Shown here piece by piece: positions 37,201-44,211 of a DNA stretch of 64,000 bases. The first letter of the stretch is position 1; every line of letters starts with the position of its first letter. Under the pieces are notes generated by a model that was given only the letters and a program-made list of their open reading frames with translations, had not been told where the DNA came from and searched no databases. Where the stretch lies: positions 36,319,637 through 36,383,636 of the forward strand of contig OY855905.1 in the NCBI GenBank assembly GCA_963693305.1. The letters run 5' to 3'. The position numbers were made by a program, and so were the translations under genes. The DNA is from Meandrina meandrites (taxonomy: Eukaryota > Cnidaria > Anthozoa > Scleractinia > Meandrinidae).

Positions 37201-38820
37201 ACAAATATTTACGGAGAATGCCAGAATTGGCCAGAAAGGCCTTAACCATTGGGGGATCTGGAACCTAGTATGTTGCCATGGTAACCAAGTTGCCAAATTC
37301 ATATTGTGAAACACAACTAGCAGAGTGTTACTGCAAAGACTCAGAGACTTTCAATACAAATTGGCTGAGATATCACTTTCTTAGTATTTAATCAGAATTT
37401 GGTTGAGTGTATGACGTCACTACTTTGCTAATTTGCATATTTTAAAAACTTGAATATCTCTGGAAATAAAAGAGGTATTGGAAACAGTAAACGGCATTTT
37501 TCTTCTCATATAGAGTACTTGTTGAGAAAGAAAACATGCGAATTTCATCATAGTAGCACTTTAAGTAATATGGAAATCGCAAATAACCCAGTAAAACATG
37601 AAGTAATTATTAAACAATTCCTGCGTTCAAGGCCGGACATAAGCGGATTGCTTTCTTTTCCAAGTTTGGCTTTGCTGCTCCAGCGTTCCAGTATCAACTA
37701 TAACTATAAATGTGAGTATGATCCTTCGAAATTAAGGATTTAATATTTTATCACCAGCATGTGCCAATCCCGTACATTCAGTGTTAAAGGCCAATCCACA
37801 TTAACTCACATTCCAATACACCCCAGAAAATGAATGCAACGACCTCCCCAAAGATCTCCGCACCTGTCCTACCTTGAGAATTTTAAAAACTAAAAATCTT
37901 AAAGTCTTAACTGACCTAGATAAGATAAATGATAAATTTTTCTTTTTTATATTGTATTTATTTATTTATTTAATATTTTTCATCTAAGTACTGATCGCCG
38001 GTTTATACCAGTGTTTTCCTATTTGAATTTCGCTGATTGGTCTTTCAGTTTAAATAAAGCTTTTATAAAACACTGACCACGCAAGCAATATTGGCAATGT
38101 CTTCCTTATATTTCTATTAGCAGGATTGATTTATTACACGTGTTGAAGTTACGCTAATTCTTTTTCTAGGTTTATTGCGATATGACAGCAAACGCAGGTG
38201 GATGGACACTCATTGCTCGGTTTTCAAACGCAGATGCAAAAAACTGGATGAGAGATGATGCTTACTGGTGGTACGACACTCAGTCTTCACAGGGGTCCCC
38301 TACAAGCACGTCAAGCAACTATGACATGATATCGGAAGCGTTTTGGAAAGTTAAGGGAAGTGAGATTAAAATTACACGTAGCGACGATAGTTCACACACC
38401 GCCCTCCTCCGTACATATACTAACTGCTTAAGTAAAAACACGTTCAGGGGATTCATGTCCAGTTATGGCAGGTTCAGTTATCCCAACGTTTGGTCTAACA
38501 ATCAATGCCTTGGAAGCTGTCCAGTCTATTATGGAGGCTCGTATAGTTCCACTGAGGGCTTCAGTCAAGCGCAGTGTAATGGAAATATTCAGAGCAGCAA
38601 CCGCATTGGTTTCTGGTGTCAGTGGGATAGCGGTGATGGTTCGGTGATGATGATTGGAGGAGGAGGAAGTGAATGTAACCGAGCAGATCACGGTATCGGT
38701 ATCACTGAAAATAATAATGGAGGCTCGTTTGACGATATGGGAACAGGAGAGCATGATTTTGGAGATGAAGCCAACAATGTGCCCACTTCTTCTTACTCGC
38801 TGAATCTGTGGATTCGTTGA
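16163..38820 (+). CDS. Gene B: secreted multidomain lectin (6 H-type lectin, Kazal, C-type lectin, 3 EGF, fibrinogen-like)
   Basis: Eighteen exons join in frame: 16163-16235, 16656-17017, 18115-18279, 18553-18660, 18805-18930, 19451-19547, 20163-20381, 20651-21030, 28044-28211, 28504-28614, 28826-28942, 29263-29353, 29663-30037, 32249-32359, 33085-33195, 34308-34418, 34939-35030, 38170-38820. Total 3468 nt, 1155 residues, all boundaries AG/GT. Residues 1-24 are a hydrophobic signal peptide, so the product is predicted to be secreted. The many sugar- and protein-binding modules suggest extracellular recognition or matrix assembly; this is inferred. The start was chosen from the two adjacent ATGs at 16163, giving the same 73-nt exon length as gene D. 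Intron 8 holds a 6.9-kb retrotransposon. A distant AATAAA at 40149 may end a long 3' UTR. The closest resemblance I recall is to coral skeletal-matrix-like proteins; this is unverified. Confidence 0.85.
16591..16614. repeat. Poly-G tract in gene B intron 1
   Basis: A run of 24 G residues ends about 40 bp before exon 2, close to the branch-point and polypyrimidine region. Confidence 0.9.
16656..19547 (+). CDS. Gene B exons 2-6: first triplet of H-type lectin repeats
   Basis: Residues about 25-310. Repeat H1 is one exon (16656-17017), H2 uses exons 3+4, H3 exons 5+6. Each shows the H-type lectin pattern: an F/Y..P.V opening strand ([27 protein letters not shown]), a W[IT]-E/S-D middle, the strand FR[IV]C[VL], and a closing W[IL]AF strand ([17 protein letters not shown]). 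H3 ends with DYAVIG instead of the tryptophan motif. H-type lectins such as snail agglutinin bind GalNAc and usually form trimers; whether these repeats do is unknown. Intron phases are 1-0-0-0-0-1, identical to the second triplet. Confidence 0.8.
17449..17614. repeat. Palindromic element in gene B intron 2
   Basis: Left arm CCATTTCCTAG...GCCTCAAAACGAGTCT and right arm AGACTCGTTTTGAAACTGAG...GGAAATGG are inverted copies with small differences. This is a fold-back MITE-like element. Short frames over it are by-products of the repeat. Confidence 0.7.
17741..18035 (+). mobile_element. tRNA-derived SINE
   Basis: The head has RNA polymerase III boxes: A box tggcctagtgg (17754-17764) and B box ggttcaaattc (17798-17808). 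The body contains ttgtaaatagccagctggtc and the tail is AT-rich. A related copy in the opposite orientation lies at 50595-50818. It is not counted as a functional tRNA because the ends do not form a proper acceptor stem and a SINE body follows. Confidence 0.75.
19080..19118. repeat. Short perfect hairpin in gene B intron 5
   Basis: GGATTCTTGCCCAT and its exact complement are separated by 11 bases. Confidence 0.8.
19638..19796. mobile_element. Fold-back element, copy 1 (gene B intron 6)
   Basis: Starts aatcacatgatt and ends with its complement, with arms containing aaatcagcac and caaattgcacgag on both strands around a short centre 'gcccgtaggg'. The same family occurs at 36544-36701 in intron 17 of the same gene. 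Confidence 0.8.
20163..20381 (+). CDS. Gene B exon 7: Kazal/follistatin-like domain
   Basis: Residues about 311-383. A short Cys-rich lead ([12 protein letters not shown]) is followed by the Kazal core: [20 protein letters not shown], then C and a terminal C (GDC). The Y-DNEC segment is the family hallmark. Kazal domains are serine-protease inhibitors or, in follistatin and agrin-like proteins, structural modules. The exon is symmetrical (phase 1-1), so it behaves as a shuffled cassette after the first H-lectin triplet. Confidence 0.88.
20651..29353 (+). CDS. Gene B exons 8-12: second triplet of H-type lectin repeats
   Basis: Residues about 384-672. H4 is one exon (20651-21030), H5 exons 9+10 (28044-28211, 28504-28614), H6 exons 11+12 (28826-28942, 29263-29353). 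Motifs: [14 protein letters not shown] and DWLAYQG in H4; [18 protein letters not shown] and DWIAFEE in H5; [18 protein letters not shown] and VSYAVMP in H6. As in H3, the last repeat lacks the closing tryptophan. H4 is preceded by a basic segment (KGRHRLRR) that could be a processing site; this is inferred. The donor of exon 11 is weak (gtcgga). Confidence 0.8.
21035..21324 (-). repeat. B1-A2-B2 terminal repeat block of the YR retrotransposon
   Basis: B2 21035-21094 and B1 21265-21324 share 60 identical bases. A2 is 21169-21271. A 74-bp spacer between A2 and B2 contains gatgagtcagcagg, which is inverted relative to cctgctgactcat in B, so the block can fold. Confidence 0.85.
21529..22908 (-). 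CDS. Tyrosine recombinase ORF of the YR retrotransposon
   Basis: The recombinase part covers 21529-22725 (398 codons from a TTG). The frame stays open upstream to the RT stop codon at 22909-22911. Catalytic residues are visible: an early Arg in GDRATDLGR, the HxxR box in HGLRSG, a His in SHVGW and the nucleophile Tyr in AEHYIK. The upstream open part encodes a CX2CX10CX2C zinc ribbon (CPSC...CQRCG, 22765-22821). It is in the same frame as the RT ORF. The enzyme would integrate the circular DNA copy. No ATG is obvious near the start, so expression may use readthrough, splicing or a non-ATG start. Confidence 0.85.
   Translation of the reverse strand, partial: VQSYSVRLFLFLPLQLLPRVPRLFVPAVSCPSCSYPNDEEFRFCQRCGYARPGPCSPTPQPLRAPIDLAQIEARKEALFKRKQSTPYCRQKSSLEKEFASFLQNLSPTRDLQTATPDDVVSFLIWKDVRGKTKVHLDSCPAFGTKKSLKCACPTRLAFGTVDSLIGKLRAIFATLGRGSDDSGLPGYGNPAASRVVKDYLTSVREEQLQARISPSQAEPFFLTDLVAVAEHICSRLKEPGLTPKQIFILSRDQAFLKVLFFAGDRATDLGRVKTKEILYFPQKEGILFNHIFTKTLRDGSNNLFALKRCESNNIVCPVTAIEVYVSICDLLKVPVRQGYLFRPLNASGEILAAPFDSSAAQARLSGYVSSLPHVFGSRNITLHGLRSGCAISLALAGSQMPDILSHVGWKTSKTAEHYIKLNRVLCPGGASDALANISLDLHARYQEQNKLTGFTSAFC
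22909..25149 (-). CDS. Reverse transcriptase/RNase H ORF of the YR retrotransposon
   Basis: 746 codons ending in TGA. RT motifs: [20 protein letters not shown] with the first catalytic Asp (about residue 240), [10 protein letters not shown], and the YIDDR box (about residue 290). RNase H follows: STDAS, KEMWA, VDSQA, and AADWFSR carry the acidic residues. The C-terminal about 130 residues have no assigned domain but are typical of DIRS-like polyproteins. The frame is intact for its full length, so the element may still be active or died recently. Confidence 0.9.
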   Translation of the reverse strand: MLNVGGCFSPVEMQQAAAERKIQWVWSDGTPAPGLEEMTEVIDVSSNLQRVLLGELSTVSEVAFRDPNMFVAGEIHNHVEAWNIVLQNYHDKETILGYISRKVNIRDFLRPFNGVFKGIQYDSPSPPKKAFPNHPSCRGFEEFISKEIQSRILTGAVKVWGKVGVAEPLWLVLPLTVEPSKPRLCVDARFLNLWMADTPFSLDKLAEVPRFVYLKSFMTKLDDKAGYDHVLLTEGSRTYVGFEWKGWWFVNATLPFGWKNSPFIYQSIGLAAVSYLRDLGVACSLYIDDRLVDEIFTQEGVWSKPINQRETAFSKRAAESSLYIVCRVLIMLGYTLGLEKCVLVPTGRILFLGLLVDSHLQAFLIPEAKKETFAALRESLISRKASVPVKSLQKMLGKCISFTLAFPGAKFYIREMASAIGSAAGKLDAPLSPSLREELTFWRFLDAWVGHIPWRKEEHVALSISTDASQSRWAAVVHTGSCDLALGDYWEEELRVMNINVKEMWAVAKSLESLPVKVRDCRVDVQVDSQAIIHSWHGRGSRSKDLNRVAQRIFSLVTERNIALSMHYVPSEINAADWFSRRLSRQESMLSPRCWQIVQAEFGGEKGHTLDLMALDSNVMRDRLGRPLKHFTPYPTPGSAGVNVFNQDLRDCDGVMVNAYVFPPFALIFPLLRFLLSQDAVVTVVVPKLSPLPVWWPILKGISQRIIVLAHKGCQDALLFPTKQGFSFRPLSFDLLACRVGSRDQS
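25481..27807 (-). CDS. Gag-like protein of the YR retrotransposon, apparently with one intron
   Basis: Exon 2 (25481-25989) encodes [20 protein letters not shown] (coiled-coil-like), an Arg/Pro-rich segment, and a zinc knuckle [14 protein letters not shown] in which the usual His is Tyr. A candidate exon 1 (27571-27807) starts [16 protein letters not shown], is Ser/Thr/Ala-rich, and ends at a CAG|GTTAGC donor in phase 0. A TTATAG|GTG acceptor precedes exon 2, also in phase 0. The join would give about 248 residues. The intron (about 1.6 kb) contains the 53-bp satellite. The exon 1 call is inferred from splice sites and position, not homology. Confidence 0.6.
26095..26912. repeat. 53-bp satellite with a 159-bp higher-order period
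   Basis: About 15 tandem units with the core ttcacacagatatcccc, gcacacagc, acccgatctc and ttcttggga. Units alternate in type so that sets of three (159 bp) repeat several times between about 26400 and 26880. Because 159 is 53 codons, all plus-strand frames stay open, giving long spurious ORFs. It lies in the putative gag intron of the YR element. Confidence 0.92.
27160..27490. repeat. Diverged direct repeat (~220-bp period) in the YR element
   Basis: The segment around 27165-27260 recurs around 27385-27480. Shared landmarks are cccgccaaatga, a 'cccaag(a/g)g(a/g)aatacac' segment and gcgaacacgtgtac. It is non-coding and lies between the satellite and gag exon 1. Confidence 0.7.
29663..30037 (+). 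CDS. Gene B exon 13: C-type lectin domain
   Basis: Residues about 673-797, a complete long-form domain in a single phase 1-1 exon. Visible hallmarks: [10 protein letters not shown] opening, [16 protein letters not shown], the calcium-site triplet QPN, a Cys after GED, and WNDVDC near the end; eight cysteines in total. The triplet is neither the mannose-type EPN nor the galactose-type QPD, so sugar preference cannot be read from it. WND, the second calcium motif, is intact. It occupies the position after the second H-lectin triplet that the Kazal exon occupies after the first. Confidence 0.92.
30249..30383. mobile_element. 135-bp fold-back element in gene B intron 13
   Basis: Arms of about 60 bp begin CTTATTAACC and end GGTTAATAAG, with inner parts 'ggtctgtac' and gagaatcttgaccgaggtc repeated inverted around an 11-base centre. 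The RNA would fold into a long, nearly perfect hairpin. Confidence 0.85.
31453..31720 (-). mobile_element. tRNA-derived SINE with conserved central domain
   Basis: Read on the minus strand, the head has an A box (tggcccaatgataag) and a B box (gggttcgacacc). A body then carries cttgggcaagacacattac and ctcacagtgcctttctccac. That body resembles a central domain shared by SINEs of several animal phyla; this is from memory. It lies in gene B intron 13. Confidence 0.75.
31871..32192. mobile_element. MITE with GGTGCTTACCATTT termini, copy 2
   Basis: Starts GGTGCTTACCATTTGAC and ends aaatggtaagcacc, flanked on both sides by CCATG (31866-31870 and 32193-32197), a 5-bp target duplication. It ends 56 bp before EGF exon 14 of gene B. 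The internal sequence contains further copies of 'aatggtaag', so it may be a composite. Confidence 0.85.
32249..34418 (+). CDS. Gene B exons 14-16: three EGF domains
   Basis: Three exons of exactly 111 nt (32249-32359, 33085-33195, 34308-34418), all phase 1-1, encode residues about 798-908. Each has six cysteines in EGF spacing: [10 protein letters not shown], then Y/F.C.C, then a closing C. All begin with acidic residues before the first Cys (DYDEC, EFDKC, ETDEC), as in calcium-binding EGF domains, although the full calcium signature is not complete. Identical length and phase indicate tandem exon duplication. Confidence 0.93.
33651..34027. mobile_element. MITE with ATATCATGGGTGACAAATTA termini (gene B intron 15)
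   Basis: The left end atatcatgggtgacaaatta is repeated inverted at 34007-34027. An internal palindrome, taatttcacatgtgaaatta, lies near 33709. No coding region. A separate hairpin follows at 34031-34096. Confidence 0.8.
34031..34096. repeat. Hairpin with GGTAACCAAATGGT arms
   Basis: ggtaaccaaatggt...actcgtgaaatta pairs with taatttcactcgt...accatttgattacc around a short centre, directly next to the preceding MITE. Confidence 0.75.
34939..38820 (+). CDS. Gene B exons 17-18: fibrinogen/intelectin-like C-terminal domain
   Basis: Exon 17 (34939-35030, 92 nt) encodes a Cys-containing linker ending SGNTFQ. Exon 18 (38170-38820, 217 codons with stop) starts VYCDM and [14 protein letters not shown]. 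Fibrinogen-type signatures are limited to the N-terminus. Farther on, [26 protein letters not shown] and [10 protein letters not shown] recall the layout of intelectins (X-type lectins), which bind exposed sugars with calcium. The intelectin parallel is my inference from pattern. Residues 909-1155. This is the only one of the three copies in the window with an intact frame. Confidence 0.82.
35889..35945 (+). other. Candidate alternative terminal exon in gene B intron 17
   Basis: After a TTTCAG acceptor, an in-phase frame [18 protein letters not shown] ends with TAA at 35943-35945. Exon 17 also ends in phase 0, so splicing here would give a truncated protein without the fibrinogen-like domain. 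A homologous but longer frame is at 52821-53021. Later parts of the same homology lie at about 36715-36752 and 37565-37655, split by two insertions. Confidence 0.35.
36544..36701. mobile_element. Fold-back element, copy 2 (gene B intron 17)
   Basis: Same family as 19638-19796: aatcacatgatt and its complement at the ends, arms with aaatcagcactcgtaaattt, and a central 'gccctacgggc' palindrome. Confidence 0.82.
36757..37560. mobile_element. 804-bp piggyBac-like MITE with TTAA target site
   Basis: Flanked by TTAA at 36753-36756 and 37561-37564. The ends AGTGGTACTATGAT and (inverted) AGTGCTACTATGAT form the terminal repeat. Similarity between the two ends continues inward in blocks such as gaatatctctggaaataaa and 'tgacgtca'. 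No transposase. The uninterrupted target is preserved at about 52920, which confirms the insertion. Confidence 0.88.
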
Positions 38821-38970
38821 ACATAAGAACATAACTGTACTGGTAATTCATCATCAGTAACCGTTTCCTTTTTTTGTGGCTACGCGCTCATGCGACGTAG
38901 CCACCTTCTTAGAGAAATCGTAAAACCGTTAAAATTCTTTGCACAGAAGCCTGTGATGTATGTTGACAGA

Positions 38971-39093
38971 TACCCTGGGTACCAGAGGATTTTTCCCGCG
39001 TGCGGCAGAATACTTCGCTTTGACGGCAGAAGGCCACACCCATGAGCTGCGAAAACAGAAACCGCTCATGAAAAGCCTCTGGCACCCAGGGTA
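38971..39093. mobile_element. 123-bp MITE with 9-bp target duplication
   Basis: TACCCTGGGTACCAGAGG and (inverted) TACCCTGGGTGCCAGAGG are the ends. Flanks GTTGACAGA and GTTGACTGA are a 9-bp duplication with one mismatch, as for Mutator-like elements. It lies 150 bp after the gene B stop, probably in the 3' UTR. Confidence 0.8.
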
Positions 39094-40555
39094 GTTGACT
39101 GATCGTTTGTAACCTGTCAAGTAACAGCGAGTGCTAGATCAAAGGTAGAAAATTTTGTTCTTTTTTGAAAAGTCGTTACGCTCGGTCCTGCTCGTAATGT
39201 ACTGTGGAAATAATGTTAAAAAAATTTAAGTGAAATTGTCTCTTTTAAAGTGATATTATTTTATTTTATAAGTGGGGAAAGTTTTGCTTTAGAAAGGTCA
39301 AATTGTTTACCTACACTGTACTTGAGGTCAGTTATTCGGCCATCCCTGCAGTGTAGTTTCTGGTCATTTCTATAAAGTTGTAATGCTTTTTACTGCTTTT
39401 TATTATTTTATTATTCCTAGGCGTTCAGAATGCTGATAGGCTTCTAAGGGCAGTTTTACTTTGTTGTTTTTATTCCGTTTGGGCGCAATCTGCTGAGGTT
39501 GTCATTGTATTGCTGTCTGCTTGCAGAATTCAGAATTGCAACATTACTTTATTGCAGATGTGAAGGGAGTGTGCAAATGTTTTTCTCGCCTGGCGTAAAA
39601 GAACGTCCGGTGGTATTCACTTATAATTGTAAGACGCAATTTATGTTAGACAATATTTTTGACAGAACTTTGTCAATGCTTTCAAACAAGATGTATTTCC
39701 GTCAACATAAGCCAGTGGGTTTATTAATGAGTTTCCAGCACTGGAAACGTTTTCAAGTGACACGTGCTGCTACATTTTTTTTAAAAGTGGCAAAAGTATT
39801 CTGCCAGTTTAGGAAGGACATACCGTACCCGAAGTGTCGGTTTATACGGTGCGACATTTGCATGCGGTTATTTAACCGATATAAGCAGCAGCCAGTTTAC
39901 CAGTAAAGATATTACATGTAACATGCGCTGGATAGAATGAAACAAATTTTTCGAGAATCAAGCAAGTCACTGCATTGCTATTGATTAAATACAATGAGAT
40001 AATTTTTAGATTTTTCATACCCTTTTAACATGGTGTATTTGAAACCAAAAGAGAACTGTTACTTCAAGAATCTTTGTAGTGTTAGGCGTTTTTTGATATA
40101 GCATTTCATTAACTAAAATAATTAATAGTAATAGTTGCCACCTTAAACAATAAAAATTGTGATTACGGGAAATGAAAGTGAATTATTTCGTTTTTCCTTA
40201 AAACATTAACCATCCAGCGTTTGCTGTTCGTGTTCCGCTCACAGAAAAACGCACAATACACCGCCATACAACTACACATGTGCTAGAGTACTCCCCCTGT
40301 GGTCTCTACCTTACATGCATCTAAGTGAAAAAGAACTAATTTGCATAGACCTTTTTTATTGCAATGACGAATGGCAGGCTTCTCCGTCACTGTCTACCTG
40401 ATCGTTTAGAAATGCGTATAATAAAATCGCGTCTCACAGTACGGTCGTTTAAACAAATAGATGTTCATAACTTCAATACTCGATACAAATATAACCTATT
40501 CCTTGCTGAAAAACTATCAAACAAACAAATAAATATCAAATATATCTGACATTCT
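39094..40555. other. Gene B downstream region without recognisable gene
   Basis: May include the gene B 3' UTR, with a possible AATAAA at 40149-40154. A 135-codon frame at 39499-39906 resembles nothing I recognise and has no splice or codon support. Confidence 0.4.
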
Positions 40556-40559
40556 TAAT

Positions 40560-40920
40560 TATAACGCAGACCAAAATATATAAGGAATTGCTCTATTTAC
40601 TGATTTTGAAAAATCTTTTGACAGTTTAGAAATGGAGTACTTATTCAGAGTTCTTAATACTTTCCATTTTTGATCCGATTATAAAACCAAACTTTAAAGT
40701 CAAAACTTTATTTGCGAATATTTCAGTCTAGTTATACTATAAATAACGGATTCTCTTCTGATCCATTTATTCTAAAAAGAGGACTAAGACAATGTTGTCT
40801 TTTTTCAGGCTTACCCTTCAATTGGCTGCTGAATTACTGTTACGTGCAGGAGCTAGTGACGATATAAAAGGAGCTCAGGTCTCTAACAAAGTAGATAAAG
40901 TTGTTTTGCAAAGATGAAAA
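40560..40920 (+). pseudogene. Decayed LINE reverse-transcriptase fragment
   Basis: Conceptual translation gives RT pieces in order but in different frames: FTDFEKSFDSLEMEYLFRVL, then NNGFSSDPFILKRGLRQ, then LAAELLLRAGASDDIKGAQV. Stops and frameshifts separate them. These match the RT core of L1/Tx1-like LINEs (D-F-KAFDSL, RGLRQGCPLS). Orientation is plus, opposite to the LINE at the end of the window. Confidence 0.75.
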
Positions 40921-42180
40921 TTCGTTTGGGAAGCTGGTGTGGGCTAAAACCTAACTGTCACTGAAAATGGAAACTGTAGTGGGCTAAAACCTAACCAAGT
41001 AACACTGAGGCAATGTGGTTTGGAAAAAATGTAAACAAGACTGACTAGGAGTGTCATTCTCCTACAATCTGAATCTGAAGTTACAGTGGATAAGTGCTAA
41101 CAAAACAAACTATGCAATAGTGATTTTTCAGGTGGATAGCGCTATTCACCCCTTGAACAACTGGGCCGTGAAGTTTACAAAGCTGTTCTCTACGCTTATA
41201 ACTATTTTTATATGAACAAAGTTTCCTGTTAGGCCTGCTTTGTTTTTAAGATAAAATCCATTGAAAATAGCATAGAAGGCCAGAGAAGTTTCCGTGGCTT
41301 TCGTTCGAGAAACGGGTCCAAGCTCCCGAACTTAGTCCCGAGGGAGCAACAAAGAAGTACAAGTACGAAGTCTGGTCCTAGGCGAAGACGCGGGGAGCCC
41401 CGGGAGGGTTTTGATAATAAAAAAAAAAGAGACTGCGCGAACGACCTTTAGTCCACTCCAAAACATCAGGAAATTGATTTTTTTGGTCAGCCGAGCCGGA
41501 ACTGATCCATTTCTGGCGCAGCGGACACGACGATAAACAAGTGATGAAAACGGCGGGAAAGTACTTGCGACTTCATTCAGGGTGGTCAGTTACAACACCC
41601 TATTAATTAACCCTACCGTCCCTCCGTACCTACTCCATTGTAACTACCAATAATCAAGTCGTTTTAAAGGCCGAAAAGATATTTTCGTGAATAGTTGCAT
41701 CCCTAAGCTGGCGATATATATGTACAGAGCTCAGTATTTTCAGAACCTGTTAACTTCCGGGTTTTCGAAGTCAGTTAAATTGATGTTATGACGCTTTAAC
41801 ATGACAAAACTAACAACAAAGACTTGACTGACCACAAGTGATTGGCAGGGTTGCAATAGGGTGGTTTATTTTGCACATTATACGAGCCTGACGTATTTGA
41901 ATTGTTGAAGCAAGATTGAAAGACTAATTTTTTTGCAGACATGAAAAAAAATTGTCTGCGGGAAGATGACACCGGAAAAAAATGTTTTCACAGACAACGA
42001 TACAGAAAAAAAATTGTTTGTCTTGGAAAAATTTTCATCCCCTAATGGTCCGCTCCATAGATAGACAAGATACAGCCGCTTATTCAGTATTCTAAATATC
42101 CTAAATCCCATCAAAATAAGCCAAAATATATATATATTTTTTTTCAATTCCTTTGCAACTTATGCATTACTGCTCAACCA
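40921..42180. other. Spacer without recognised feature
   Basis: Contains a short direct repeat (gggctaaaacctaac at 40949-40963 and 40982-40996), otherwise nothing supportable on either strand. Confidence 0.4.
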
Positions 42181-42227
42181 AGATTTCAATTTCCTTCAAC
42201 GTTTCGACACAGGAGAGCAAAGAAAGC

Positions 42228-42565
42228 ATTGCGTGCAGAATGTAATTTCATTAAGCGAAATATTTTCATGTCTATTAAACACTGCAAGTAGTTGAAGGAA
42301 AGAGTTTTGTTTTCATGATTGACTGAGAACAGCTTTCAAATAGTCAATACATGGAAATAACCATCAGATCAGAATTGAATAACTATTAAAGCGAGTTTTC
42401 ATTCTGTCTTAGCTGCTTTTTGGTAGGTTTCAATATTTATGCAAATTTCGCGCGAAATGTAATTTGATTACACTGTCTTGTTTTCAAGCTCTAGATTGAA
42501 CCTTGAATGGTGAAAACAAAACTCTTTTTAATGAAAGTTGCATTCTGTGAATGAAATCCTGCTTC
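42228..42565. repeat. Imperfect inverted-repeat element
   Basis: Left landmarks 'gcagaatg(t)aatttcatt' and aagagttttgttttca recur inverted on the right as tgaaaacaaaactctttt and aatgaaag(t)tgcattctg. The arms are broken by indels, so this is probably an old fold-back element. Confidence 0.55.
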
Positions 42566-42822
42566 AGTTGAATTGAACAATCAATTGCTGACTACAATCT
42601 TATTTAATTTTCCATTTTTTTCAAAGTTATTTTTTGTTTATGAACACAAATGTCACTTCCGGATTTTTTTTCATCAAAAGATGTCGATTTCACGTTGCGT
42701 TTCCCAGGGATTATAAAAAAAAGATGCAGCTGGAAGAGGAACATTTTCAGTGGCTTCACACTTGAAAACGAGGATTCATATTATTTTGCATTGTAAAACA
42801 TTTATTCCAATTAGATACGTGC

Positions 42823-42846
42823 AGAAGTCCATAACTATGGACTTCT
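42823..42846. repeat. Short perfect hairpin
   Basis: AGAAGTCCATA and its complement are separated by two bases. Confidence 0.8.
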
Positions 42847-43017
42847 GATACGTGACAATTTCTTTTACAAGTGCGTGTCGTGCTCGAGCTCCGTTCGACC
42901 GTACGATCACCGCACCAAGCCCGCAATGAGGCGGGCTATTGTTTAAGCACAATTACACCAAACGATTATCGATCCCGAACCATTCCCTTGGGATTGCTAA
43001 CAGCCTTTTCTACTACA

Positions 43018-43046
43018 TAGAGTCTAATGCGCATGCGCACTAGACT
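43018..43046. repeat. Short palindrome
   Basis: Near-palindrome around tgcgcatgcgca with outer arms gagtcta and tagactc. Confidence 0.75.
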
Positions 43047-43227
43047 CAAAAATGGTGAAATATGGTACAGTTTTGTATGATTAAATCAAATTTTAACCAG
43101 TCAATATATGTTGACATAGGAAACTGAAAATGTTGACACGTAGGCATTGTCTCGAACCCAAAACAGACGAGGTGCAGATTTAGAAGAACGAATGAAAATA
43201 AAACTTAGAATCGGTACACCTGAGGTC

Positions 43228-43261
43228 TAGCTTCTTTGTGCCACGAGGCACAAAGAAGCTA
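43228..43261. repeat. Short perfect hairpin
   Basis: TAGCTTCTTTGTGCC and its exact complement flank a 4-base loop. Confidence 0.85.
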
Positions 43262-43469
43262 GGTAACAGGTAAAATTACATATATGAGGCGACTGCACCC
43301 AACAACGGCCGCTAAATGGAATGGAATAAAAATATTCTGATTAAAACTGATCAGTAAAAGATAAGGAGGATAAAATGTCTGCATGTTAAAAATAGGATGC
43401 AAATAAAAAACAGCTTCAGCATATCTATTTAAGGTTTGCATAACTTTCATTGACACATTGTTAAGTTCT

Positions 43470-43665
43470 GGCAAAAATCCACCATATCAAAGAAAGCATG
43501 TAGGTGATCAGGCGACACGTACACTATCAACCCCGTCGTTAGTTTTGCTCTAATAAAAACATGACAATATTTCTAAAATTAAAAAAAATATATGCCAAGG
43601 CCCATTTCCTGCCTAGTCAGTTCCACGTGATTAAGCTGATCAAATTCTATATTCTTGGGACTCGC
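43470..43665 (+). repeat. Upstream block paralogous to 55842-56055
   Basis: Shared segments in the same order: tggcaaaaatccac, a 'caggcgacacg' or 'caggtgacggg' segment, 'atatgcc(a/c)aggcccat', and 'aagctgatcaaattc' followed by ttc(t)(t/c)gggac. It lies about 1.6 kb before gene C; its partner lies just before gene D. Confidence 0.65.
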
Positions 43666-44211
43666 ATTAAATTTAACGCTGCATTACTTGAAAAAACGTT
43701 TGGTGGTTTTTCTTGATGTGACATTGATAGAATTGTAGATTCTCCCAAACTTTTTTTCGAAAAGAAAAAAGGAGAACCTATACTTGAAAGTTGTGGTAAA
43801 TTTAAGCCCTCACATTGGTCGTTACGAACCCTCGTTCGGGTGAACCAAAAATCCTTAAAGACTCGAAAAAAATAAATGATCTGGTCAAGCAGATAAGTAC
43901 ATGAAAGTCTTGCAAAACACAAGGAATAAGCGAAATCTATTTTTCAAGCCAGATCGACCAGACCGCTTTAAAATGGAATGCAAATGATTATACCCCCCAC
44001 GAGGCTTAGACAAGATCAGTGTGTTCTGATAGAAACAGAGGGAATGTAGGCGAAGTTTTCGTTTCAAAAAAGTGTTTTAGGAACACCGGCTGTTTTAGAA
44101 GGTGTTTAACGAAAATTGTCCGCCATTCCGTTCTGTTTGCCCGAGTCTTGTCTGAGTCATGACGTCACTCGCGCGCTTTGCTATTGTTACCTTGGTTTCT
44201 AACAATCTACG

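Noticed and set aside
39499..39906. 135-codon ORF after gene B
   Set aside because: No recognisable domain, no splice support, probably in the 3' UTR or spacer; chance ORF.
42917..42945. GC-rich stem-loop followed by T residues, like a bacterial terminator
   Set aside because: The window is eukaryotic and no gene ends there; it is a chance hairpin.
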